Source of the DNA: Corticium candelabrum
Taxonomy: Eukaryota > Porifera > Homoscleromorpha > Homosclerophorida > Plakinidae
Length of the DNA: 64,000 nucleotides
Direction of reading: 5' to 3'
NCBI RefSeq assembly: GCF_963422355.1
Contig: NC_085097.1
Coordinates: 2,518,001-2,582,000, forward strand
This document shows, piece after piece, positions 47,093 through 57,533 of this stretch. The position numbers and the translations under genes were made by a program. The first letter of the stretch is position 1. Every line of letters begins with the position of its first letter. The notes below the pieces were generated by a model that did no database searches, was not told the origin of the DNA, and saw only the letters and a program-made list of their open reading frames with translations.

Positions 47093-47660
47093 CCGAACGC
47101 AGACATTGACTCAAAACCTCTGTCACGGTAGAACTCGTATCAGCATGCATATCTTTCCAACACTCACAGTACTTGCCGAAAAGCATTTAGCAATATACCA
47201 CCATCTCCTGCTGTGACAAACTGTTTATATCCAAGAATGGAGAAATCCCGAAAGGGCTCGTATTGTCTGGACCTGAAGAACCGTTTGAAAGTGAAGAGGA
47301 GATGGGGTGAGGCAAAAAATAAAGCCGCGAAACAATGAAGTTTTAGTATATACGAGATATAAACAGCTGTGTGTTTCAGCAAAAACCTACACTTACAGAA
47401 GCTTTCAGCTAATGATGTGAAAGTGGCAATGACTATAAGTGCTGTGTAAATACGCTTTGTTTTGGAAAGATTTTCAAATCATTTGACAATACAATATGTT
47501 TTTTGCCACAAATCTGTCTGTCTTTCTACACTTACTCATAGTAGCGAAAGTTAACTTCAGCATCAATAGCATTGTATGCTGATGACACTACCCTCCGTGT
47601 ATCAATAGACTAAAACAAGACACAACTTAGCGCAATATGCGTTGGCATCAAGGTCAAAGT
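47093..47660 (+). repeat. LINE-derived repeat R, copy 6
   Basis: Duplicate of R copy 1, but here the motif reads ALYADDTT (near 47565), so the lost Asp in copy 1 arose after duplication. Confidence 0.7.
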
Positions 47661-48960
47661 TAGACTCGTATTCTGACGTAGCGTGACCAGGGCCTCTAAC
47701 AATTAGATACCGCTCGCTCCATTTGTTCTTTGGCGCTGCTTGTAATCAGAGTCTTATGCAACTTTGAGACTGCATCTATAGCTGGCGCAGCCCGGCCTGT
47801 ACATAAGAGTATTTACTTCGCAATCCCGCCTATTCCTTGTGCATGCATTCCAAGCAAGACAAGTGTTGCTGGCGCTGTTCATACGCAGCGGAGACGTCCC
47901 CCGCATTACGGCGAGCCCCGTACCACTTTTGAAGAATATCACATGATGCAAATGCCGTTGGGCCAATCCGCCGTACCACTTTGTGAGTGCTCCACCGCCT
48001 CTGGCTGTTGTACGGTCACTCACGGCAGCAAGAGTAGTACTGCATGAGTAGTCCGCATGAGCGTTGGTGCTGTTTGAGTGCCTAATTGGCGACTTGCACT
48101 TACAACATTGAACGTTGTTCTTAAGTTTTAGATGAATAGAAAACTACAATGGACAGAAGAAATGGAGCAGGTATAAAGCATGGTTCACAAAATGTACCGT
48201 TTACTTCAGGAGTGAATGAGTACCTCATTTCAAGATGGTTGCAGGACATGCAAACGAAGGCGTGTTTTTAACCATTTAGTGTACCCGGACTGGACTACAG
48301 TACAGTTTGTACCAGACAATCCTAGACCGTGTTTTTATGCTAGATTGATTGGGCCAAGTTCATTCAGGGGCGCGCGATTTTCCGCAGATTTCTACTAGCA
48401 GTAGCCTGTCCTCAGCGGCATGCCAATCACATTTTGGAGCTTGCCTTCTACAATAAGATTTTGCCGCCTAACTGAAGGGCACCTATATTGTGAAACAGAG
48501 CTATCAATGTGCAATTCAAATCTACCCGAAGGGCACGAACAGTAGTTAAAGGTAACTTCATTTGACATCTTCAGTAATTTTATAGAATTACATAATTTTA
48601 TAAGTGAAGCATTTTCTATAATACTGAACAACACAAATGCAGCACACGTGTACAGCTGACAGAGTGAATTTGGCAGAGTACTATTCAGCTGATTGCGTAA
48701 AAGTTTGATTCTACTGACGTTACAAAATGTAGACTACCCCTATGGTAGATCAACACTATACAAAACAGTCAGGAAGATGAGGTTTAGGTACAAAGACATA
48801 AAAAGAAGACTGCACTGTATGAGCAATACAAAATCATCGATGCACGTCATGAGTACATCAGGAAAATCCTGACTTTCCGTTCTGAGGGCAAGCCAATAGT
48901 CTACCTCGACAAGACCTGGCTCAATGCACATCATACTCGTGCGTATTGCTCAAACAACTA

Positions 48961-50351
48961 CAGTGTGTTTCAAAAGTAACATACCCGTATATTATTGAAA
49001 TACATTATGACAATAATTGTATATCTAAAGAGAATAATGCTTACATTTATTGCCCAAAATATATCTTTATAATAACAAAAACAGTTTTCATTTCAAATGT
49101 GGTGGATTGTCACTTTATGACGTCATAATAGTACGCCATGGCAACATAAATACTTGGCACCTTTAGTATAAAAGTGGAAAGAAAATTAATGATCTTAAGT
49201 CCAGTTTTCATGCCCATACAGGATGCCTTTGTCTTTAGAAGAGCGATTTTTTTTGGTTAAGGAAGTGTACAGTCATGGTGGAAAATATTCCAAAGAAGTT
49301 CAGAATATTTTCAAAGAAAACTTTGGAGAGGAACAACTTCCTGATCGACATTGTGTTGATGCATTAATGAAGAAATTCGAGCAAACTGGAAGCATGCAGG
49401 ATCGACCTCGTAGTGGCCGTCCTTCAGTTATAAATAACGAAGCATTACGAGATGTCACGAAGAAACTTGATAGGAGCCCGCATAAATCTCTGAGACGTCT
49501 TTCACAGGAAGTTGGTATGTCGTTAACATCAACCTACAGAGCAGTTAAGAAGCAGAAGTTCTTCCCTTACAAAGTTAGTGCCGTCCATGAACTCAAGGCA
49601 CAAGACACCGAAAAGCGAGTAAGCTTCTGTCGTTGGTTTCAACAATTCATCGACATGAATGGAGAAAATATCTTGAATGATACATTCTTTACTGATGACG
49701 CATGGTTTCATTTATCTGGCTATACGAACAGGCAGAATTCGAGATCATGGGCAACTGAAAATCCCCATGAAATATTCGAGAAGCCGCTTCATGACCAAAA
49801 GATCGGTGTCTCGTGTGCAGTATCCAGGAGCCGTATCATTGGGCCAATCTTCTTCGACAGCACCGTTAACTCTGATCGGTATATTAAGAACATTTTTGTT
49901 CCGTTTTCTGAACAACTTACAGCATCAGAAAAGCAAAGAACATGGTTCCAACAAGATGGCGCCACTACTCATACTGCACGAGCTACGATGACAGCCGTCC
50001 GCAAGGTATTCGGTGAACGCGTCATTTCACAAGATTTATGGCCACCACGCTCACCAGACCTGACGCCACCGGATTTTTACCTTTGGGGAAAATTGAAAGA
50101 TCTTGTTTATGCTGACAATCCTCGTTCAATCAATGATCTTAAACATAATATCAGACAAATCATTTGCCGATATCAGATGTGAGGAACTGCACCGAGTCTT
50201 CAGCAGCCTGCGTCGGAGAGTCGAACTCTGTCTCCAAGTGGATGGCTCACATTTCCAGCAACTGTTATGATTAGTTAATGTAGCAAATATTTCTAATTAT
50301 AAATATTTTTAATTATAAATACTTTCGGTATGTTACTTTTAAAACATCTTG
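48961..50351 (+). mobile_element. Mariner-family transposon, copy 2 (1,391 bp)
   Basis: Same position and orientation as copy 1 (after CAACTA). Left end CAGTGTGTTTCAAAAG; the right end has decayed to CATCTTG and the 3' TA to TG. Full 5' part present. Confidence 0.9.
49223..50182 (+). CDS. Mariner-like transposase, C-terminally frameshifted
   Basis: A 319-residue frame from MPLSLEERFFLVKEVY. An N-terminal helix-turn-helix region (to about residue 110, with RPRSGRPS linker) resembles DUF4817-type DNA-binding domains. The DDE/D domain has TDDAWFHLSG (about residue 158), WFQQDGATTHTA (about 246) and SPDLTPPDFYLWG (about 285). About 38 residues separate the last two Asp by my count, longer than DD34D mariners. 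An extra T near 50163 changes the last residues to ICRYQM and removes the SLRRRVELCLQV tail kept in copy 1. Probably inactive, yet only one lesion is obvious. Confidence 0.8.
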   Translation: MPLSLEERFFLVKEVYSHGGKYSKEVQNIFKENFGEEQLPDRHCVDALMKKFEQTGSMQDRPRSGRPSVINNEALRDVTKKLDRSPHKSLRRLSQEVGMSLTSTYRAVKKQKFFPYKVSAVHELKAQDTEKRVSFCRWFQQFIDMNGENILNDTFFTDDAWFHLSGYTNRQNSRSWATENPHEIFEKPLHDQKIGVSCAVSRSRIIGPIFFDSTVNSDRYIKNIFVPFSEQLTASEKQRTWFQQDGATTHTARATMTAVRKVFGERVISQDLWPPRSPDLTPPDFYLWGKLKDLVYADNPRSINDLKHNIRQIICRYQM

Positions 50352-50766
50352 TGAAATAGAGAATAGGGATAATCATTTGGCGGATGAGAACAGTTGACTG
50401 AAGAAAATTGCTATTTTAGATTATTGGCTAGCTGTAAACTTTAGCATCCTACCTTGCTTGATGCCAAATATCAGCATTTTTGTTCGTCGAGAAAACGTCC
50501 CAAAAAATTGTTGAACACGACTAGTCGTCACCGGAGCAGGTGTTTATAAGTCACGTGACTAACATAAATCAAATTTTTGAGCCGTTAGAAAGGAAAAATC
50601 GGCAAAAAACGATCAAGTAAGGTTTATTAATCCGGGCATTTACTTCTAAGCACGCTAAAATGACGTAAATCGCTATTGCGCAACCGTCAGATCCGTGTAT
50701 CGGTATTTTCTTTGCGCTTCGACTTCCGTGTTCGTTCTCTTGTGTTTGATCTTTACGTTTGTTGCA

Positions 50767-52497
50767 ATGGCTTTTCGACGTAAGCGAAAGTTTCATGGAA
50801 ATCAGCACACTACGCCGAAGAAGCCAGCGATGGAGATGTCGCGCTCTGAAGCCAAACTGCGCGATGTGTCGTACGACGTGGGACCGTCCTCCTCTGGCAG
50901 TGCGTCAGCGAAGCTAGAAGGCTATCGCTTTATTGATATGGACGTGCTGGCAGCGTTCTTGGGTGCTAGTCTTGTTTGTGCGAGGTGCCATGGACAAGTC
51001 AGCCTTTCAGAAGCCGAAGACGAGCGAATGGGGTTGGCTTCGAAGCTCGTGTCGACATGTCAAAGATGCCATCACGAAGAAAAGACATTCATCAGCAAAA
51101 ACATTGATCGTGGAGCTATGGACGTCCACAGACGAGTGGTTCTTTCAATGAGAATGATAGGGTGTGGACTAGAACCGCTTCAGCGCTTTTGTGGCTATAT
51201 GAACATGCCAGGTTCCATGGGAGAACATCCATATCAAAGTCACGTGACGGCGCTACGCAACGCGGCCGAAGAGGAAGCTGAACAGAGTATGAAGAAAGCA
51301 GTAGATGACATTAGGCACTTCCACGATGAGAATGTTTATGGTACCATTAGTATTGGAGTGTCTGGTGATGGAACCTGGCGAAAACGGGGCTATTCATCCT
51401 TCCATGGCGTAGGCACGGTAATTTCTATTGTATCAGGAAAATTAGTCGATCTGTCTGTCAAGTCCTCCTACTGCCGTGCCTGTGCCGTATGTAAGAAGAA
51501 AGAAGGAACAGAGAAATACCATGAGTGGCTCACAAAGCATAGCCCCAACTGCCACAAGAACTACAGCGGTTCTTCAGGAGGCATGGAGGTATCCAGCATG
51601 ATAGACATCTTCCAGAGGTCTATGGCCACAAGAAATGCGAAGTATACAGAATATTTAGGTGATGGTGACAGTAAGGCAATCAAAGGAATAAATGATGCTG
51701 CACCATATGGCCCAGACCTACTGGTAGAAAAACTTGAGTGCATCAACCATATGTCCAAACGACTATATCATCGCCTGGAAAAAGTGAAAGCAGACAACAA
51801 GGGTAAGAAGCTATCAGATGGGAAAGGAATGGACGGGAAAGGGAGGTTGTCCCTGAAAGTGATGAAAGAATTACAAATGTACTTTGGAAAGGCAATCAGG
51901 GACAACCAGGAGGACTTACAGGCGATGAAGAAAGCCATCTGGGCAACTTATTACCATCGGTCGTCAACTGACGAAAAACCACAACATCATTTCTGCCCAG
52001 ATGGCGAGGACACATGGTGCAAGTAGAATAAAGATGCCTCCACATACACACATCATGATGTAATTCCACACCCTATCGCTGACCTCATCAAACCAGCCTA
52101 TGAAGAAATGACTAAGGATGAACTCCTGAAGAAGTGCCTTCATGGTGGCACCTCAAAGGCTAATGAGGGTTTTAATAATTTGTTGTGGAAGATAGCTCCA
52201 AAGTCGGAATTCTCAGGACTTCCAACTTTGGAGCTATCCTCATACTTAGCAGTTTTAAAATTTAATGATGGAGAGAGTTCCGTAGCTAGAGTCTTAGATA
52301 GAGGGGGTGGGGGGGAAATAGGTAAATTTTCAATGGTGACAGCAAGAAAGAAGGATGAGAGGACGGTAAAGGCTAGTGAATATAAGGAGAGGGAGGAGGT
52401 GAAAAGGAAGAGATTCCAGCTGAGGAAGGACAGATCAAGCAAAATGAAGAAGCAGGTAACTACAGAAGGGCCAGAGTATGGTGCAGGGATGTTCTGA
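50767..52497 (+). pseudogene. Mutator-like transposase, one stop codon
   Basis: Starts MAFRRKRKFHGNQHTTPKKP. Zinc-binding pairs CARC (about residue 75) and CQRC (about 102) precede the catalytic region: IGVSGDGTWRKRGYSS (first Asp), YCRACAVCKKK, EYLGDGDSKAIKGI (second Asp), LECINHMSKRL, GKKLSDGKGMDGKGRL, STDEKPQHHFCP and WCK. A TAG at 52024 interrupts it, then HGGTSKANEGFNNLLWK (the expected distal acidic/Asn block) continues to 52497. The block order matches the 'Mutator-like transposase domain' proteins of invertebrates. Apart from one nonsense codon it looks complete, at about 577 codons. Confidence 0.8.
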
Positions 52498-52499
52498 CT

Positions 52500-53035
52500 T
52501 ACAATGTCGAGTTTAGATTTCAGGTAATATTATAACTTTGAAAATCTAGATAAAATCAAATTCTGCATAAAGTGTCTATAAAAAATAATCTAAATTTAGT
52601 CAAGCGTATCTACTTCAAGTTCCACCAGCCTCCTAGCGGATGAAGTAAGAGGTTGCCTCAGAAATCGACGCGGATCTGGAATCAGACTTGACATAGGGTC
52701 CGCAAATGGGGCCCACGTTCACGTTCTGCTGCGTATCTCTTCTTGTTCGGACGGAAACCTTGTCAATCTGCTGCACCCATAACCTGGATGTATGCAGAGA
52801 CCATTTCAGCCGTATCTAAGGTGTAGCCGTTAGTTTCTAATAACGCCAATTTTTCAAAATTCGTACCCTGCTCAGACCGTTATCTCCCGTTCGAGAGGTT
52901 CTAGATTGATGAAACGACGTGCATTCGTTGCGGACGCGCCTACGAACAAACTCGTACAGTAAGTAGTCCCAACGACATACGGGAGATTTTAGCGCAAAAT
53001 TTGAATGTGAAGTGTACATTGCCGCCATAAAGAGA
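52500..53035. other. 3' part of the Mutator-like element, non-coding
   Basis: No reading frame of interest. The right terminus should lie at its end (near 53035), but inverted ends were not recognised. Confidence 0.4.
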
Positions 53036-53468
53036 GCGGACAAAGGGTCATGTACCGTAATTGAAGGTAAGAAGACATACATTAGAGACTGTACATCTAT
53101 TAACCGACAAGAAGACTTATGAGTATTTGTAGTCCTGTTGGTGTTGTTTGTTGGTCGCTGCATTTTGTCAAGAATTCAATGTGGTGGTTCGTTTTTGTTA
53201 GAATAATTTTCTTTTGGTGTAATTTGCGTTGTGTGGTGTTAGTCTATTATGGCAATCAGTGGCGGATCCAGGGATAGGCGCGAGAGGCGCGCGCCTGTAC
53301 CTCACACGTCGTCGACTACTGGTAGTGCGCGTTTCATCGACTCCCACGTATCGTTTGGGCTAACGTGCACGTGAGTTTCATGCATGAACTCGAGCTCTGG
53401 AACTTTAGCGCGCCAGTTTGGCACAAAGCACACGAGCTTGTCTTGGACTACTAGTGTTCTTCGGTAGC

Positions 53469-53535
53469 CTCGCGTAGCCAGACCCTACAGTACTCGCTTC
53501 GCTTTGCTTTAGCGGGTAAGGTCTGGCTACGCGAG
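53469..53535. repeat. Short palindromic MITE-like element
   Basis: Arms CTCGCGTAGCCAGACC and GGTCTGGCTACGCGAG are perfect inverted repeats around a ~35-nt loop. It lies in the 5' untranslated part of the hAT element, so it is nested in it or was captured by it. Solo arms occur at 8018 and 11685. Confidence 0.75.
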
Positions 53536-53620
53536 ACTAGTTCTACGGAAGTTGCGAGAACTTTCCACAGGAGGGTCGACTATCTAGTTTTCGTTGTTGG
53601 CGGAGAGAAGTCATTGAAAG

Positions 53621-56211
53621 ATGTACGGTCATAAGCGTCCTCCTAAGCAGAGGGCTGCTGATCAGAGGAGCTTGGCAGAAATGTTTCAGCCAGCGAAGAG
53701 AGTATCCCAGGAGTGTAGAGATGCGGCCACTAGTACAAGTGTTAACTGTATCTCGGACGACAGTCAAAGTGGGGTTGCTGCTGGTGAGGACGATGACAGT
53801 GTGCAGACAGTAAGTGACGGAGTTGGTAATATGAAGTCTGGAGGTGGTAGTCAGGACGTGGTTGCGACAACTGCAGAGGTTGTTAGTGATAGTGACCATG
53901 GATCATTCTTGGAGGCTGTAGCTACAGCCATGGAAGGGAAAGCACTCAGTGATGAGGACAAGGTGAAAGTGATTGCTAGGAGAAAACCAAGCGAGCAGAC
54001 AATATTGCCTTTTAGGAAGTATGTTGATAAGCGCAGGAAGAGTGGCTACTCAGAGAGATTTGTCCAGAAAAAGTGGTTTGACCAATTTGATTGGCTAGGA
54101 TACTATGGCAAACACAAGGAAGAAGGCCTCTTTTGTTTGCCCTGCGTATTATTTCCTACCGTTTATCGAGAGGGATCATGCCGTGGTGATAATTTTGTTG
54201 TCCGTCTTCACAGGGATTGGAAGAATCTTATTGCTGATGTTGCTGAGCATGAATCTACCCAGTACCACAGAAATGCTGCTGCCAAGTTGCTGGTATTTCT
54301 TAGTACTGACAAGCACCCTTCTGAGAGGATAGACCTGATGCAGTCTCAAGCAGCTACAGAAAGGGTATCTGCCAATCGTTGTATACTGTTGTCTGTTCTG
54401 AGGTGTTTAGAACTAGCTGCACGTGAAGGTGTAGCGCTGCGCGGTCACCGTGATGACCTTACATATGATCATTCACCTCAAGGTAACTTCATGGCGTTTG
54501 TGAAGTTTGCTATCGATTCTGGCGATATTGTCCTGAAGGAGCACCTTGAGTGTTGTTCTCGTAATGCCACCTACATGTCGAAAACTACCCAGAATGACCT
54601 CATGAAATTGATGGCAGATGACATAATTCAGCAAATAGTGGATAATGTAAAAAGTAGTCCCTTTTTGCTGTGCTGGCAGATGAAGTAAGAGATGTAAGTG
54701 GGTGGGAGCAGTTGGCAGTGTCTCTTAGATACATGAAGGACAACAAGGCAGAAGAGAAGTTGATTAAGTTCATTGCTTGCAGCTTTGGGACAGGTAGTAG
54801 CATCTGTGCTGAGATACGGAATGCCTTGAGGCAGCTTGGTCTTGATGAAACACGTTGTCGAGCCCAGGCCTATGATGGTGCTGGTGCTATGTCTGGCCAC
54901 CTTAACGGTTGCCAGAAGAATTTTCGAGACCATGTACCCCGGGCACAGTACTATCACTGCTGCAGTCACCAACTGAACTTGGCGTTGACAAAGTCTTGTA
55001 ATGTGTCTGAAGTTCACTGCATGCTTTCCGACTTGAAGGCTGTTGGGCTCTTCTTCAAGTACTCCCCAAAACGGCAACGAACATTAGAGCAGAGTGTTGA
55101 ACAAGAAAACACCAAGCGGACATCTGCCGGTGAAAAGCCAATCAGAGCTCAGAAGCTAAAGCTACTGTGTGAAACTCGCTGGGTAGAACGGCATACTGCC
55201 TTAAAAGACTTCAGAGATATGTACTTTGCCTTAGTCCACTGCCTCCAAGTTATTTCAGGCCAGATCATTGCCACTCCAACTGCTGCCTCTAAGTACGATG
55301 CGAAGTCTGTCACTGAGGCAAATGGCCTCCCCCGCTCGATAACGTCAGATTCATTCATCGTAGCTCTGCACTGCTGCACATATCTGTTCGGTTACACAAA
55401 GTGTCTGAGTGTTCTACTGCAAGGATCGCAATTGGATGTGCTGGAGGCATATGGTGAAATCAACCAAGTTCTAGGTCTGTTAGAAGAGATCAGAAGTAAC
55501 AGTGAGAGAGAATTCTCTTCAATTTTCGCCTCTGCATCAGCAGTTACATCCCGTGTCTTAGACCAAGACCATCCACAAGTTCCTCGCTTAGCTGCACGAC
55601 AGACACTACGCAGCAATCATCCTGCATCAACTCCAGAGAGCTACTGGCGGAGAGCTGTCTTCATTCCATTCATTGACAGCATGATCAGTGAACTTGGCAG
55701 TAGGTTCACTGGCATGAGCCATGCATCAGTGCAAGGACTGCTGCTCCTGCCAAAACACTGCCAGAGCCTCACTCCTCACCACCAGGCAGCTATCCTGAAG
55801 ACTTATGCTCCAGATTTGCCTGATGACCCAACTTTCGAGGCCGAGATACGCCGATGGAAGAGGAAGTGGGAGTATGCAGGTGCTGCTACCTTACCAACCA
55901 GTGTTACAGAGACGCTGGGTGCTGTGAATGAAGTGGCATATCCCAACATTGTCTGCATTCTTCCCCTGTTGTTGATAATACCCGTCACCACAGCCACAGT
56001 TGAAAGAGCGAACTGTGCACTAAAGCTGATCAAAACAGACCTGCGGAGCACGATGGCACAAGACAGGCTAAATGCGCTAGTGCTCATGTTTGTCCACAAG
56101 GACTTGTCTGTCAACCATGAGCGTGTGATAGACTCTTTTGCGAAGGCATATCCGAGACGCTTGCTGTTCCTGGATCCAACTGCTACAACAGAAGAAGCAC
56201 AATCACAGTGA
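53621..56211 (+). pseudogene. hAT transposase (DUF4371 class) with a single frameshift
   Basis: Two frames, 53621-54688 and 54670-56211, join into about 860 residues. N-terminal QRSLAEMFQPAKR (PIP-box-like), then an acidic/serine region, then a TTF-type zinc finger (FDQFDWLGYYGKHKEEGLFC with LPCVLFP). DUF4371 follows (GVALRGHRDDLTYD, GNFMAFVKFA). The break lies at a T-run near 54660 (one base missing) inside FAVLADEVRD. The second frame has YDGAGAMSGHLNG, YHCCSHQLNLAL, and the hAT dimerisation block LLIIPVTTATVERANCALK. Everything else is open, so the copy is recent. Confidence 0.88.
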
Positions 56212-57533
56212 CGGTGACATTGTTTTCAGTGATGGTTGTATTGTCGGTCCATCAGATTTCTTCTTCAGTTCTGAATCAGTGATGTTACTTTTCCACACTC
56301 CTCTGTTTTCTGATGCTATATATCAACCTGTTTTGCATGTGTTGAGTAAAGTGAAATATAGTTATAATATGAAAATATCACAAACTCGACCTCATTTGAA
56401 CTGATGACTATAAGATATTCCTAGAGGACCAGCTGCGAAAATGTTGAACATGGACACGTGACTAACTGGTGACGTCATTACCGAACCTGACAGACCGCGC
56501 CTGTACCTGGTGAGAATCCTGGATCCGCAACTGGCAATGAAGGCCTACGTGTGCCTTCCGGAAATGTGTTAGATCTATCATACTTCACGCAGGATGGAAA
56601 TAGGAATGGATTGCAAATGCAGAGTTGGTCTTTAGAGAAAAAACTAGAACAGGAGACTACCACCAAGAGAAGAATACAAACCACTTCATGGAGTGGTATG
56701 AGAGGAAGCTCATCGCCAACTGTCCTCCACGCTCTGTCATCGTCCTTGACAATGCCGAATACCACAACTGTGGTAGAAAAATCCGTACAATGATGGACTA
56801 TTTAGAGAATCGCAACATCTAATACGACAAAACGCTCAAAGCAGAAATCTTAATTCATGCTTATCTAAGCACGTAACCCACAGAGCACGGACATGACAGA
56901 CGTTCTCGCGTCCGAGAAGGGCCACCAAGTTCTTCGACTTTCAGTTGGCCATTGCAAACTAAATCCCATCGAAAACGTATGAGCACAACTTAAGCCTATG
57001 CTGCAGCGCACAATGGCAGCAACTGAGAGATTGGCCAAGGAAGGAATCCAAAACGTGACGGCTGAGAAATGGAAGAAGTGCGTTGACTCCGTAATTAGCA
57101 ACGTAGAGTACCATTATACAACCTGTGATATCATTGTATAGAACAAGCGGAAGAGAGTCTAGTGATAGAAGTAAGGAACGATGACTCCTCGAGCTCTGAA
57201 AGCAAGGAGATCTTTGTTTCTGACTCTGAAGACGTCACTGACAACTTCTTGGCTGTCTCACGCTTCCCTAGAAATGCAATTCAGATAATGAAGTTTCCCA
57301 TTTAGCTAGAATTGGATGGGTCATGTCAGAATGGGGTGGAGTCTACGTATGTAATCCTCCGAAAGCTGCTCGTTCTAACGTATCTGAGTGTCATTCTTAT
57401 TGTTTGAGAATACACCAATGTCTCCGCCTCCAAACGTCCGTTCGAGAGGTACCAGTTCAACGTTAAGTGCCAGAACCTAAAGATCTGGGAATTCTCCAAT
57501 ACAGCATCTATCGTTGGAATGGACTTAAGTTAA

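Larger units (their letters stand above)
50380..53035 (+). mobile_element. Mutator-like transposon inserted in copy 2 (~2.65 kb)
   Basis: Delimited by comparison: copy 1 runs continuously from the mariner end to AAGAAGACATA (32521), whereas copy 2 is interrupted between about 50380 and 53035. Exact ends, inverted repeats and target duplication could not be fixed, because both junctions are slightly diverged. It encodes the transposase at 50767-52497. Confidence 0.7.
53257..56533 (+). mobile_element. hAT transposon with 5-bp TSD (3,277 bp)
   Basis: Ends CAGTGGCGGATCCAGG and, inverted, CAGTTGCGGATCCAGG. Flanked by GCAAT on both sides (53252-53256 and 56534-56538). Copy 1 has the uninterrupted target at 32703-32710, proving the boundaries. 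A 5-bp duplication points to a hAT5-type clade rather than the classic 8-bp hAT. Confidence 0.92.
48765..57305 (+). pseudogene. DDE_3 (IS630-like) transposase relic, copy 2, split three times
   Basis: Same blocks as copy 1 in three pieces: 48765-48958 (GKPIVYLDKTWLNAHHT), a spacer 53040-53256, and 56534-57305 (DYHQEKNTNHFMEWYE, VIVLDNAEYHN, LNPIENV then TGA). Interrupted in turn by mariner, Mutator-like and hAT elements. The TGA in the Glu block is shared with copy 1 and so predates the duplication. Confidence 0.75.
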
